Notes: generated by a model not told the origin, from the letters alone. Positions 25,239-34,044 are shown, numbered from the stretch's first letter. The stretch: DNA of 64,000 nucleotides from Desulfovibrio sp. An276 (GCF_002159665.1 NZ_NFJC01000001.1:186001-250000); one strand, 5' to 3'. Made by a program: numbers and translations.

Positions 25239-26084
25239 CTATTTCCACACAAGGCAGGACCACTCGCCCTGCACAAATTCTTCCGGTTTTCCAAGGGCAG
25301 CATAGGCCTCGGCAACCCGTGCCGCCTGCACGCTCAAAATGCCTGAAAGGATAAGGACGCTCTTTTTGCAGGCCATGATGTCCTGAGCCATGTCAATGAG
25401 GGGCTGGGCCAAAATATTGGCAACCACAAGGTCAAAGGTCTTGCCAGCAACCTTTTCTATGCTGCCAAGGCCAAGCTTGAAGCTTTCCGCAGAGATGCCG
25501 TTGAGGTCCCTGTTTTCCGTAGCATTGTCCATGGCAAGGGGGTCTATGTCGTAGCCTTCACCCGTAAGCCCATTCATGGCAAGGCCCATGCCGAGCACGC
25601 CGGAACCAGTCCCGAGGTCCAGAAAGGTCTGCCCAGAGCGCAGGACACCGGCATCCAGAAGATCTGACAAGGCAGAAAGGCACAGGGCCGTTGTAGCGTG
25701 ATGACCAGTGCCAAAGGCGGACTTGGGTTCTATGACTATCTCCGTGCGTTCCGGAAAGCTTCCCTTGCCCGCAAGCCAGGGCGGCAAAACCACAAAGCGC
25801 TTTCCGCAGGGCACGGGAGTGAAGAAGTCCTTCCAGGCAGTCACCCAATCTTCTACGACCACCCTGTCGCGTTTCAAAGATGCTGCAGGATAGAGGGCCT
25901 TCACGGACTGCTCTATATCGTCCACAAGACCAGCATTTTCGCAGTGCACGCGAAAAAGCGTTTCCCCTGTGGCAAGACTCTCCTCTTCCCAGCCAGAGGA
26001 GAGCTTAAGACACAAGAGCCCAGTTATCCCTTCGTAGTCCTCTTCCTGTGCCGTAATTTCCAGACGGACAAGTTCCTCGCTCAT
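25239..26084 (-). CDS. prmA: Ribosomal protein L11 methyltransferase
   Basis: The 281-residue protein fits PrmA. An N-terminal substrate-recognition domain (about 1-60) is followed by the class I SAM-dependent methyltransferase: the linker motif EDWVTAWKDFFTPV, IEPKSAFGTGHHATTALCL, the SAM loop FLDLGTGSGVLGMG, GYDIDPLAMDNATEN and the NILAQPL catalytic motif. It trimethylates amino groups of ribosomal protein L11 in the cytoplasm. The ATG at 26084 is preceded by GAGG; the upstream part of the open frame is not protein-like. It lies 145 bases upstream of tpx on the same strand. A small hairpin (25207-25226) lies between them. Confidence 0.95.
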   Translation of the reverse strand: MSEELVRLEITAQEEDYEGITGLLCLKLSSGWEEESLATGETLFRVHCENAGLVDDIEQSVKALYPAASLKRDRVVVEDWVTAWKDFFTPVPCGKRFVVLPPWLAGKGSFPERTEIVIEPKSAFGTGHHATTALCLSALSDLLDAGVLRSGQTFLDLGTGSGVLGMGLAMNGLTGEGYDIDPLAMDNATENRDLNGISAESFKLGLGSIEKVAGKTFDLVVANILAQPLIDMAQDIMACKKSVLILSGILSVQAARVAEAYAALGKPEEFVQGEWSCLVWK

Positions 26085-26347
26085 GCCATACCTCGATACT
26101 TGTGATTTCGGGCATTGCGGCAAAGCCCCATGGCAATGGCCGCATGGCCTTTTTGTTTTCCCGAAAAGTGATACAGGCAAGGCCTTGCACTGACAAGGGC
26201 TTGCGTGAAGCCAGATCCTGCTCTTTCATGTTGCGTTTTTGCCCAAGCTTGTTTGCCCCAAACAAAAGCAGTACATTGCGATTTCGTGACATTTTGGCGT
26301 CAAATCCACGACAAAATCCTGCGCGCATATGGTAGGGAAGGCATGCA

Positions 26348-27607
26348 ATGGCTAAAGAACACTGTCCAAAGGCCGCAAAGGCGGAAATCACCCTCATCTC
26401 CATAGTCACTGCCCTCTGTCTTGTGGGCGACTCCTTCCTCTATGTAGCACTCCCCCTGCACTGGGAGTCCGCTGGTCTTGCCACCCTCTTCGAGGTGGGT
26501 GTCATCCTTGCTGCCAACAGGCTTGTGCGCATCCCCTTGAACCCTCTCATCACCCTTTTCTACAACAGGGTGTCCTGCCGAACCGGCATCTGGATAGCTA
26601 CCATCCTTGCCATCATCTCGACTGCTGGCTACGGCCTCTCGCAGGGTCTGTTCCTTTGGCTATGCATGCGCTTTTTGTGGGGCCTTTCCTGGACCTTGCT
26701 TCGCCTTGGAACCCTTTTCACCATATTGCGCGTCTCATCGCCCTCCACCCTTGGGTATCTCACAGGCATCAACAATGGCCTCTACCGCCTGGGAAGCCTT
26801 GCAGGCATGCTTTTGGGCGGCCTTCTTGCCGACAGCTTCGGCCTGCAGACTACAGCCCTCTTCTTTGCTGCCGTCTCCTGCCTGGCTCCCCTTGTCATGC
26901 TCAAGATGCAAAAAAGCGAAGAGCGTACAAGAGGAAACGCCTCCCAAACATCTGCCCTACAGGCTGCAAACCGTGCAGGCTGGAAGGAGATCCTTGCAAA
27001 GGGCCCTGCGCTTTGGGTCATGATGACAGCCTTTGTGGTTGCCATGACCTATCAGGGTGTGACAGCATCAACCATCTCCATGCTGCTTGATGCGCACAGC
27101 CACGAAAAGCTGGTCATCCTTGGGCTCACCCTTTCGGCAGCCACTCTCTCCGGCGGGCTTCAGGCCATGCGCTGGGTGTGGGAGCCCTTTCTTGCCCCCT
27201 TCTTCGGCTCCCTTTCCGACGGGCGCATGGGCCGCTGCAGGCTTAGCGCCATAGCCTTTGCCATAAGTGCAGTGACACTCTTGCCAGGTGCTCTGGACCT
27301 TGCCCTTGTGCCCCTCTCCCTGGTCATATTGCTTGTCCTGCTTTCCGGCACACTGCTTACCACAGCAACGGACGCCCTTGGCAACGACGCTGCCCTGCTC
27401 TCGGAAAATTCTCGCACCTACCTCTCGGCCTTTGCCCTTTTCACGGACCTTGGCGCAGCTGCAGGCCCCCTCTTTGCCTACACTGTCATTGCCCTTGCAG
27501 GCACAGGATTGGCCTGGGTTTTGACAAGCCTCTTTCTGGCAGTCTTTGCAGTGTACTGGTGGACACATCCTGCCCTGCCAGCTCCTGACAAAAGTTTATC
27601 GGTGTAG
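26348..27607 (+). CDS. Major facilitator superfamily transporter
   Basis: The 419-residue protein has about twelve hydrophobic segments in two halves. A central charged loop (about 187-220, KSEERTRGNASQ) separates them, and the MFS-type loop signature GSLSDGRMGRCR lies between segments in the second half. Other features are a glycine-rich GSLAGMLLGGLLADSFG helix and a short polar C-terminus. It is an inner-membrane secondary transporter, probably proton-coupled. Nothing shows the substrate, and neighbours (prmA divergently, Fic convergently) give no clue. GGGAAGG is placed before the ATG. Its 3' end lies 12 bases from the end of the Fic gene, tail to tail, without an obvious terminator. Confidence 0.88.
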   Translation: MAKEHCPKAAKAEITLISIVTALCLVGDSFLYVALPLHWESAGLATLFEVGVILAANRLVRIPLNPLITLFYNRVSCRTGIWIATILAIISTAGYGLSQGLFLWLCMRFLWGLSWTLLRLGTLFTILRVSSPSTLGYLTGINNGLYRLGSLAGMLLGGLLADSFGLQTTALFFAAVSCLAPLVMLKMQKSEERTRGNASQTSALQAANRAGWKEILAKGPALWVMMTAFVVAMTYQGVTASTISMLLDAHSHEKLVILGLTLSAATLSGGLQAMRWVWEPFLAPFFGSLSDGRMGRCRLSAIAFAISAVTLLPGALDLALVPLSLVILLVLLSGTLLTTATDALGNDAALLSENSRTYLSAFALFTDLGAAAGPLFAYTVIALAGTGLAWVLTSLFLAVFAVYWWTHPALPAPDKSLSV

Positions 27608-27619
27608 TATCCGGCCCGC

Positions 27620-28501
27620 TCAATAGCGTATCCCGAAATAGTCCAGCGCCTTTTTGAAGCGATCCTGGGCCGTGAGGCAGGTATCCATGAGATACCCCGG
27701 CAAATCGTCCCATTCATTGATCCCGCGGTAGTAGAACCTCTTGAGATCCTCCTCGATGATGAAGGGAACTATGCCAAAGCGCAGGCACTCCTTGAAGAGG
27801 ATGAGTCTGCCTACGCGCCCGTTGCCGTCCTGGAAGGGATGGATGCGCTCGAAGCGGACGTGAAAGTCCAAAAGCTCCTCGAGCGTTTTAACTCGTGAGG
27901 CCTTGTAGCTGACCAAAAGGTCTGCCATCTCCTTTGCCACGCGCTTGGGATGCGTGGTCTCTCTTCCGCCCACCTCGTTCTCTATGAGCTTGTATGCTCC
28001 CACTCTAAACCAGCTCTTGCGGCTGTCAGTGGTACCATTTTTCAGCATCGCATGCAGGGAGCGTATGTCTTTCTCGCTCAAGGGACGTTTGGCGTTATCG
28101 ATTACCCAATCGACACAACGGAAGTGATTCGCAGTTTCAACGACATCATCCACTTTGACCGTTTCTTTGTCGAAACCTATGGTATTGGTCTCGAAGATAA
28201 AACGCGTCTGCTCGTGCGTGAGGCGGCTGCCTTCCATGTGGTTTGAATTGTATGTCAAATCGATCTGGACGCGGTGATAGATGCCTCCGGGAAGACGGGC
28301 CTCCCTTTCTTCCTGAAGACGTTTCAACAACGTGCGGGGAGCACTCTTACGACGTTTCGGAGGGACTGAATCGGCTGGTATATTCCACGTTTTGCCAGAA
28401 AGATACGCTCCGGCTATCCTGCCGGTTGCGCACATGTTTCTGACCGTTCTTTCCGACACACCCCAACGTTTTGCGATTTCCGCAACAGAAACAAAGTTCA
28501 T
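27620..28501 (-). CDS. Fic/DOC family protein with N-terminal helix-turn-helix
   Basis: The 293-residue protein has a MerR/excisionase-type HTH at 1-45 (SVAEIAKRWGVSERTVRNM), a linker and a Fic domain. The complete active-site motif is HPFQDGNGRVGR, so the histidine and both arginines for AMP transfer are present. Upstream is an inhibitory-helix motif SNHMEG (S/T-x-x-x-E-G) at about residues 86-91, which marks class II Fic proteins that hold themselves inactive. These usually attach AMP to hydroxyl side chains of target proteins. The fused HTH suggests binding to its own upstream region, which carries five TTGCCGATA motifs. GGGGTGAG precedes the ATG. The target is unknown. The leader is AT-rich, in keeping with acquisition. 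Confidence 0.92.
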   Translation of the reverse strand: MNFVSVAEIAKRWGVSERTVRNMCATGRIAGAYLSGKTWNIPADSVPPKRRKSAPRTLLKRLQEEREARLPGGIYHRVQIDLTYNSNHMEGSRLTHEQTRFIFETNTIGFDKETVKVDDVVETANHFRCVDWVIDNAKRPLSEKDIRSLHAMLKNGTTDSRKSWFRVGAYKLIENEVGGRETTHPKRVAKEMADLLVSYKASRVKTLEELLDFHVRFERIHPFQDGNGRVGRLILFKECLRFGIVPFIIEEDLKRFYYRGINEWDDLPGYLMDTCLTAQDRFKKALDYFGIRY

Positions 28502-28534
28502 GGCTCACCCCACGCAAACAAGCCTACAACAATC

Positions 28535-28743
28535 TATCGGCAACAAAACAAACTATTGATAAAAAACTTCCAGACATTTCTTGCCGATAGCGGATACTTT
28601 TTTTGCCGATAACGTGCATGCAAAAAATGTATATATAATTTTTTTCAAATACTTACAAATGTGTTTACATGTAGTAAGCATAGGAGAGCATCGGCAATAA
28701 AACAAGTCAAAATTTACGTATTTTGGCATTTGTTTTGCCGATA
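28535..28743. repeat. Five copies of TTGCCGATA in both orientations upstream of the Fic gene
   Basis: TTGCCGATA lies on the plus strand at 28581-28589, 28603-28611 and 28735-28743, and on the minus strand at 28535-28543. A fifth copy at 28690-28697 lacks the last base. Most are preceded by a T-rich run (TGTTTTGTTGCCGATA type). The copies fill the AT-rich gap between the Fic start (28501) and the next gene (28778), where nothing else is coded. They are probably operators for the Fic protein's own HTH or for a regulator not in this window. Confidence 0.7.
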
Positions 28744-28777
28744 ATGGGTGTGTCTAAGACATTCAGACGCAAAAAGC

Positions 28778-29299
28778 CTATTGGCCGCTTGCCTGACTTC
28801 CTGCCTGCCCTGTCCCGTTCACATCCTTTTTGGCCTTCTCCCTCTCGTGCGCCTCGCAGGCAGCCTCGTCCACGGTAAGAGACATGATCTCCTTCCCCTG
28901 CCCGTCCTCGTAGACATAGGTATAGAAGACACCGTACTGCATGTAGTCGCGCATCTCGGGCACGCTGCAGGTCCTCTCGACCACAGGCTCTGTATCGAGC
29001 GCTGCAGCACCGTTCTCAAGGACATAGTGGTAGGTCATGGAGGGCCCTTCCCCCACATCAACCCTTTTCAGGACAATGCCCGGCTGCAATGTCTTTGGCG
29101 CATCCTTGTTGAGCAGATCCGCTGCTTGCGCAAAGCGTTTTGCAATCTCCACCTTCAGATCGCGAAAGCTCTCCTCAAGGCCTGCCTGCAGCGGCACCTG
29201 CGAGACCTTCTTTTCCTCGCGCGCCTGCCAGGCCCAGACAAGAGCGCAAACAAGCAGGCAGACGACCACAAGACCAATGAACGCGTGCTTTTTGTTCAT
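28778..29299 (-). CDS. Small membrane-anchored protein of unknown function
   Basis: The 173-residue protein begins MNKKHAFIGLVVVCLLVCAL, a single N-terminal membrane segment or uncleaved signal, followed by a periplasmic-type domain. That domain has a mixed alpha/beta pattern, two cysteines about 60 residues apart (ERTCSVPEM; DEAACEAHE) that could pair, and a low-complexity KKDVNGTGQAGSQASGQ tail. I do not recognise the family. GAGGAAGAAAGG precedes the ATG at 29299. It follows the lipoprotein gene by 85 bases on the same strand, and the two probably share a transcript with the DUF2333 gene. It could act in envelope maintenance, but nothing in the sequence states a function. Confidence 0.72.
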   Translation of the reverse strand: MNKKHAFIGLVVVCLLVCALVWAWQAREEKKVSQVPLQAGLEESFRDLKVEIAKRFAQAADLLNKDAPKTLQPGIVLKRVDVGEGPSMTYHYVLENGAAALDTEPVVERTCSVPEMRDYMQYGVFYTYVYEDGQGKEIMSLTVDEAACEAHEREKAKKDVNGTGQAGSQASGQ

Positions 29300-29384
29300 G
29301 CCTTTCTTCCTCAAAGTGTGAAAAAGGCCCCGTCCCAAGGCTCCCCCGGCAAGGGGCAAGCTTCAGGAACAAGACCCAGGCAAG

Positions 29385-30128
29385 CTAAATGTTTACTTCC
29401 TGCACTCCGCCGGATGGCTTCTCGCCGCTCGGGGGTGTTGTCACTGTCGTGTCCCCTGGCAAGACGTCCTCCACGTCCGTTGGCGGCATTTCCTCTCCCT
29501 TGCCGTAGGAAGAGATGTCACGCACGTCTATGATGGGCTTGGCATAGCCCATTTCCTCAACACTTGCGAGGATGGTGCCATGCGTCATCTCGCTGCCCTT
29601 TGGGGCAGGAGCAAGCACATAGTAGTGGCGCACGCGATTGCCCCTGAAGCTTTCCACTGTGCAGCGCACAAGCCAGTCCTCTGTCTTGTCGCCATTCCAG
29701 TCCACAACGGCCAGCATGCGCATGGCAAGGCGCTGCGTTGGATGGACAATGGCAAAGCCCTGGCCGTCGCTGTCCGGATAGACTCTGCTTGAGGGCGTAA
29801 GTGTAGCGTGGAAATTGGAGCCAAAATAGATGTGGTGGCCCTGCTCATTGAAAAGAAAGTCCGGGGAAAGCTGCGCAAACAGTATGTCCGAGAACTTTCC
29901 GGACGGCCTGCCCCTGTCCGTGTAGGCAAGGTTTTCGTCTGCAAGGCCTTGCGCCTGCATGACCTTGGGCAGGGTGCGGATGAGCCTTGCGTATTCCCTG
30001 TTGTCCACAACTTCCGCGCCCTTGCCCATGAGTGCGCAGCCGGAAGTCACGAGCAAAAGGACAAGCAGGACAAAAGGCGCCACAGGGCGAGGGAAGGCTT
30101 TGCCGGTTGTTGTTTTTGTGGTTGCCAT
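29385..30128 (-). CDS. Predicted lipoprotein of unknown function
   Basis: The 247-residue protein has a basic, threonine-rich start, a hydrophobic core (VLLVLLLVTS) and a lipobox VTSGC, so C31 is the probable lipidation site. The mature part shows FSDILFAQLSPDFLFNEQGHH, IYFGSNFHATLTPSSRVYPD, and WNGDKTEDWLVRCTVES, an EF-hand-like acidic loop. A proline/threonine-rich C-terminal tail follows. I do not recognise the family. The next residue after the cysteine is alanine, so outer-membrane sorting by Lol is expected. It is 105 bases downstream of the DUF2333 gene and upstream of another small envelope protein, which suggests a three-gene envelope unit. The ribosome site is poor (GGGGA at about 12 bases). 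Confidence 0.78.
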   Translation of the reverse strand: MATTKTTTGKAFPRPVAPFVLLVLLLVTSGCALMGKGAEVVDNREYARLIRTLPKVMQAQGLADENLAYTDRGRPSGKFSDILFAQLSPDFLFNEQGHHIYFGSNFHATLTPSSRVYPDSDGQGFAIVHPTQRLAMRMLAVVDWNGDKTEDWLVRCTVESFRGNRVRHYYVLAPAPKGSEMTHGTILASVEEMGYAKPIIDVRDISSYGKGEEMPPTDVEDVLPGDTTVTTPPSGEKPSGGVQEVNI

Positions 30129-30154
30129 TGGAGTTTTGGATCCCCTTGCACAGG

Positions 30155-30189
30155 ACAGGCACAGGAAGCCTGCTGGCCCCTGTGCCTGT
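30155..30189 (-). other. Perfect 11-bp inverted repeat between the DUF2333 and lipoprotein genes
   Basis: ACAGGCACAGG (30155-30165) pairs with CCTGTGCCTGT (30179-30189). There is no T-run, so it is more likely an RNA-processing or stability element or operator than a terminator. Confidence 0.5.
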
Positions 30190-30233
30190 GATTGGTCTTT
30201 TGTCAGGACGAAAAGTCCCTTCGTGCGTTGCGC

Positions 30234-31151
30234 CTACTTTTCCATGGCGTTGCGGATGTCCGTGAGCCTGTTGCTCACAACGTCGATATGCCTTGCCATG
30301 GCAGCAATGTGGTTGGGCCAGAAGGAGTCGCCCACACCGTAGGAGCCACCCACAACATAGATGGGGTTGAACTGCGAAATCATGTGCAGACGCTTTAAGA
30401 GTTCGTCCACGTTTTCCTTGCCGCCGCGCTCGATAATGGAGCTGTCGCACTGCAAAAGGCCCTCGATGATATTGTCCACCACGCGGCTTATACCCTTGAC
30501 GTAGTAGATGACGTTGTCACCGTAGAAATGGCCCACCTTGTCGTCGTTGAGAACGCCCAGGGTGTACTCCATAGTCTTGATGGCCCAGTTCATGATTTCC
30601 ACAATGTCGCTCGTGGTTACATTGTAGACCTGTGCCTGCTTTGTCTGCTCGCCAGTGACCCTGGAAGCCCACAGGCGCCAGTCTGCAATGCCCTCGCGGT
30701 AGCGCTTTTCGCTGTTGTAGAGGAACCACCAGCCCCAGGAGTCTTCAGCGTAGGCAAAGTGCTTCTGGGTGGCGTCCACCAGCATGTGGGGGAGTGTATC
30801 GCGATCGCCAAAGCGGGCGACAGTGCGGGCGAGGACCTCGGAGCCAGAGCGGGTGGCGTAGATGACGCCGAGCTGGAAGCTCGTCTTGTTGTCTATGATG
30901 CGGGGAACAAGAAGAATGTCATTGGGAAGCCAGCCGAATGCGCCGTCCAGCTCTTCTTCCAGGGGCTGCACCAGAGCGTCGGCAATACAAGTGGCCTTTG
31001 CCCTGTCGTCAGCCGGGGCTTCTGCCGGCGCCTTGTAGGACTGGCCGGCCACAGTGGTGAACAGGCCAACTGCGAGAAGATAGAGAACATACACAGCGAC
31101 AAGTCCGGCAAGACCGCGGACCACCCAGGTACGTTTGGAAGAAAGTGCCAA
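30234..31151 (-). CDS. DUF2333 family membrane-anchored protein
   Basis: The protein has 305 residues from a TTG start at 31151. Near the N-terminus is one membrane segment (GLAGLVAVYVLYLLAVGLF), then a periplasmic domain with features I associate with DUF2333: conserved tryptophans (DSWGWWFLYNSEKRYREG, DWRLWASRV), the VYNVTTSDIVEIMNWAIKT segment, YYVKGISRVV and the IYVVGGSYGVGDSFWPNH block. The family is common in delta- and gammaproteobacteria, without known function. I prefer TTG because GGAGG lies eight bases before it; a GTG at 31196 would add 15 residues but has no site. It is first of three envelope genes on the minus strand. Confidence 0.85.
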   Translation of the reverse strand: MALSSKRTWVVRGLAGLVAVYVLYLLAVGLFTTVAGQSYKAPAEAPADDRAKATCIADALVQPLEEELDGAFGWLPNDILLVPRIIDNKTSFQLGVIYATRSGSEVLARTVARFGDRDTLPHMLVDATQKHFAYAEDSWGWWFLYNSEKRYREGIADWRLWASRVTGEQTKQAQVYNVTTSDIVEIMNWAIKTMEYTLGVLNDDKVGHFYGDNVIYYVKGISRVVDNIIEGLLQCDSSIIERGGKENVDELLKRLHMISQFNPIYVVGGSYGVGDSFWPNHIAAMARHIDVVSNRLTDIRNAMEK

Positions 31152-31291
31152 GAGAAATACCTCCACGGAAGACGGATCCTTACCCCTGTCTTCCACCTGT
31201 ATGCAAATGAGAAACTTCGTGTGCGTGAGCAGAGTACAAAGGAAATAAGCATTCCCTGCGATTTTGCCACAGGGAAAGGTGAGAATATTTG

Positions 31292-33058
31292 CTACTCCCC
31301 AGCCTGCTGTCTCAAGCCCTCTATTTCCTCAAGGGCCTTCCTTGCAAATTCAAGTCCTGGATCAAGCTCAAGGGCGCTTGCAAGGTGCTCTGCAGCTGCC
31401 TCAAGGCGTCCCAGGCGCAGTTCGCACATCCCTAAGTTTGCCAAATCCATGACCGACCCCTTGTCCCAGGCAAGGGATGTCTCGAAGGCCCTTGCAGCCT
31501 CCTCGTAGCGCTCCTGCTTGAAGAGGGCAACGCCAAGGTAGTTTGTGTACTCCTTCATGCCGGGGCAAAGCTCTGCTGCCCTTGCAAAAAAGCCTTCCGC
31601 ACCCTTCCAGTTTCCGTTCATGGAAAGCGCGTAGCCTGCGTAAAAGCTTGCAAGCCCTTTTGCCAAATCGTCCGGCTGACGATCCACGCTCTGGGCAAAG
31701 AGCTCTGCGCTCTCCTGCCAGCGCTCCTCGCGCATGGCGAGCATGCCGGCAAAGAAGGGCAGAAAGTGCGCTGTGGGATACACAGTGGCAATGGTTTCGA
31801 GATGGCGCCTGGCCTTGGTCACACCCTGGGTCTCGCTCACAACGCGGCCGGCAAAAAGGCCAACGCTTGCGTTGCGATCCCTTTCCCTGAAGGCAAGGCC
31901 GGGGATGACAAGGTAGTGGGCAGGAACTCCAATCTCGGGGTTCGTGGTCTCCACTGCGTACACGGAATAGTCCCCAAGGCCCTGCACAAGATTTCGCACC
32001 TCGTTTGCTATATCCGTATCCTCAATGCTGGGAAGGCTTGAAAGGGAGCATGTTTCGCCCTCCAAAAGCCACTGGCATTCGTCAAGAGAGGCAAATTTGG
32101 GAAGTCCGGAGGCCTCGTAGCAGGCATTGGTACAAAAATCTCCGCCTAGCTGGGCCACTTCCGTGACAGCCCTGATGGCAGCCTTGACAGGCGAGGAAGA
32201 CGTTCCTGCCGTAAAGACGATTTCGCTTGTCTTCCCCAAGGTTGCCGGATCCCAGGCCAGGGCAGCAACCGTGGGAGCAGGCATGCCCAAGGAAAAATCC
32301 TTCAGGATGAGTTCTATGCCCTGGGCCTTGAAACGCTGCACAAGGTCCTTCAAAACCTCGTCTTCCAGGCTTTCGGGATCGATTGTTGGCGTCACAAGGT
32401 GGTCTTTGTCCACAAGGGCGCACACGTGGCGCTCCACAAGCTCGCACATGCCCTGCAAAAGGGATTCTTCCACCGTATTGCCGCAGCTTGAGCCGTTGAA
32501 TTCGCTCAAGACCCTGAACCAGTCCAGGGGAATCCAGACAAGTTTACCGTCATTTAGGCGCGTGGCAGGGTAGAAGTTCCATTCCACGCAATCCATGACC
32601 TTTATGACATCGCGATCGCTCAAGTGATCCAGGACGGATCTGTTCACATCAGCGGGAGGCATGCAGTCCGCGCCAAAGCGTTTCATGGCAGCACTATAGG
32701 TCGCCTTCACAAAATGGGGTTCGCGCTCCCAGAAAGAGAAGAAGGCGTAGCGCTCCATGAGCTCCATGAGCGCAGAGGCCCTTGCCTGATCTGCAGACGC
32801 ACCCTTGCCCATCTGCTTGCGCGTGGGAAGTATTCTTCTCGCATCCGCGCCGCACACGCTCAAATAGACCGGTATGCCAAGGCGGCCTACGTCCACCCTG
32901 CGGGTCTCGCGCAAGATATCGCTGCCCAGTTCTTCTAGGCGGCCGAGCACTTTTTGCACTGTGTCCGCAGGAGAAATGGCCTTGTCGCTGTCCTTTGTAT
33001 AGCCCTTGGGGCAGGGGTTCAGACGAATGAGAGGAAGTTCCTGGCCTTGTGCTGTCAT
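31292..33058 (-). CDS. YcaO-domain protein with C-terminal TPR repeats
   Basis: The 588-residue protein has an N-terminal YcaO domain (about 1-400) with the three expected nucleotide-binding stretches: SALMELMERYAF (ExxER), NTVEESLLQGMCELVERH, and KAAIRAVTEVAQ. YcaO enzymes use ATP to activate backbone amides, making azolines, amidines or thioamides; the E. coli namesake assists methylthiolation of ribosomal protein S12. Residues about 430-580 form at least four TPR helices (FFAGMLAMREERWQESAELF; YTNYLGVALFKQERYEEAARAF; NLGMCELRLGRLEAAAEHLASA), a protein-docking scaffold. The proline-rich C-terminus of precursor-peptide YcaOs is absent. A methyltransferase gene ends 46 bases upstream on the same strand. 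No precursor peptide gene is seen nearby. AAGGA precedes the ATG. Confidence 0.88.
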   Translation of the reverse strand: MTAQGQELPLIRLNPCPKGYTKDSDKAISPADTVQKVLGRLEELGSDILRETRRVDVGRLGIPVYLSVCGADARRILPTRKQMGKGASADQARASALMELMERYAFFSFWEREPHFVKATYSAAMKRFGADCMPPADVNRSVLDHLSDRDVIKVMDCVEWNFYPATRLNDGKLVWIPLDWFRVLSEFNGSSCGNTVEESLLQGMCELVERHVCALVDKDHLVTPTIDPESLEDEVLKDLVQRFKAQGIELILKDFSLGMPAPTVAALAWDPATLGKTSEIVFTAGTSSSPVKAAIRAVTEVAQLGGDFCTNACYEASGLPKFASLDECQWLLEGETCSLSSLPSIEDTDIANEVRNLVQGLGDYSVYAVETTNPEIGVPAHYLVIPGLAFRERDRNASVGLFAGRVVSETQGVTKARRHLETIATVYPTAHFLPFFAGMLAMREERWQESAELFAQSVDRQPDDLAKGLASFYAGYALSMNGNWKGAEGFFARAAELCPGMKEYTNYLGVALFKQERYEEAARAFETSLAWDKGSVMDLANLGMCELRLGRLEAAAEHLASALELDPGLEFARKALEEIEGLRQQAGE

Positions 33059-33104
33059 ATGTTGTCCTTGATGCTTTTTTTCGGAAACTGTCTGCCAGGG
33101 GGCC

Positions 33105-33863
33105 TTAGGCCTGCCTTTGCAGGATGAGGAGCGAATAGAGGCGTTTTTGTGCCTCGCCCTCGTCGTTGGTGAAGGAGCCTGGCAGATAAAGTTCGCTTAC
33201 CCTGAACCTTTTTGCTGCAGTCTTGGCAAAATGCGGCTTGCGCCTTGCCATATCCGTGCAAAAGACAGCCTGACCGTCCCTTGCCAGATGTCTTTCCAGG
33301 AAGTTGAGCAAGGGCTTGTGCAAATCGTCGAGATAGAGGATTTCCGAAGCGACAATGACGTCAATGTCCGTGGAAAGCCCCGGGCAGACGCCGGGCCTTG
33401 TCACATCGATGTGCCTCACGTCAATCTGCTCCTGCAGATTGTTTTTGAGCACATTGGCCCTTGCAAAAAGCAGGGCCATGTCCTCCACGTCCGAGGCAGT
33501 TATATGGGAAAAGCCAAGGCGCGAGGCCAGGATGGACAAAACAGCGCACCCTGCCCCAAGCTCAAGCAGGCTTTTGCCGGCGCACGCCACCTTCTTGCGC
33601 AGATAGGTTTCGAGCACAAAGGATCCGGGCCAGATCTTGGCCCACAGGGGCAGATCCTTCAGGGGATTCTTGAGCGCCTTTGTCTGCACCAGTCTGTCCA
33701 GATACTGGCGCATGTTGTTGACGTCCAGAACCTCAAAAACGCTGTCGTTGAAGGTCAGGGGCTTGAAATCGACCTCGAAGCGCTCTCCTATCTCGCGCAG
33801 GAGAGTCTCAAGCTCGTCCTTTTCCTGTTCCTGTCCCTGAGCATTGTGCCCGTCCTGTACCAT
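33105..33863 (-). CDS. Class I SAM-dependent methyltransferase (methyltransferase_16/METTL21-like)
   Basis: The 252-residue protein starts at the ATG preceded by GGAGGAAGG. After a polar N-terminus, the motif PLWAKIWPGSFVLETYL, typical of the methyltransferase_16 (lysine methyltransferase-like) group, leads into SLLELGAGCAVLSILA as the SAM loop. Then come ITASDVEDMALLFARANVLKNN as motif II and IDVIVASEILYLDDLHKPLL as motif IV. A helical C-terminal part (FCTDMARRKPHFAKTAAKRF) follows. This group methylates lysines or other side chains of proteins. Its stop lies 46 bases before the YcaO-TPR start, so the two are probably one transcript and may modify the same target. Confidence 0.85.
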   Translation of the reverse strand: MVQDGHNAQGQEQEKDELETLLREIGERFEVDFKPLTFNDSVFEVLDVNNMRQYLDRLVQTKALKNPLKDLPLWAKIWPGSFVLETYLRKKVACAGKSLLELGAGCAVLSILASRLGFSHITASDVEDMALLFARANVLKNNLQEQIDVRHIDVTRPGVCPGLSTDIDVIVASEILYLDDLHKPLLNFLERHLARDGQAVFCTDMARRKPHFAKTAAKRFRVSELYLPGSFTNDEGEAQKRLYSLLILQRQA

Positions 33864-34044
33864 GCCTTGCCTTCCTCCAAAAATGTCTTCTGCCAGCAAG
33901 GACGAATCCCCGGGATGCATATCCAGGGGCAAATGTGTCCCTTAAGGCAGGCAACGAGATAGCACGAAGCAGGCCCGGATGAAAGGCCCGAGAAGCCGGG
34001 GTACCCGCAAAAGGGGCCTGCGTTTCCTGTCCACGAAGAAGACA

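Noticed and set aside
28535-28743. The TTGCCGATA repeats as a CRISPR array
   Set aside because: The unit is only 9 bp, occurs in both orientations and has irregular spacing; no cas genes are near.
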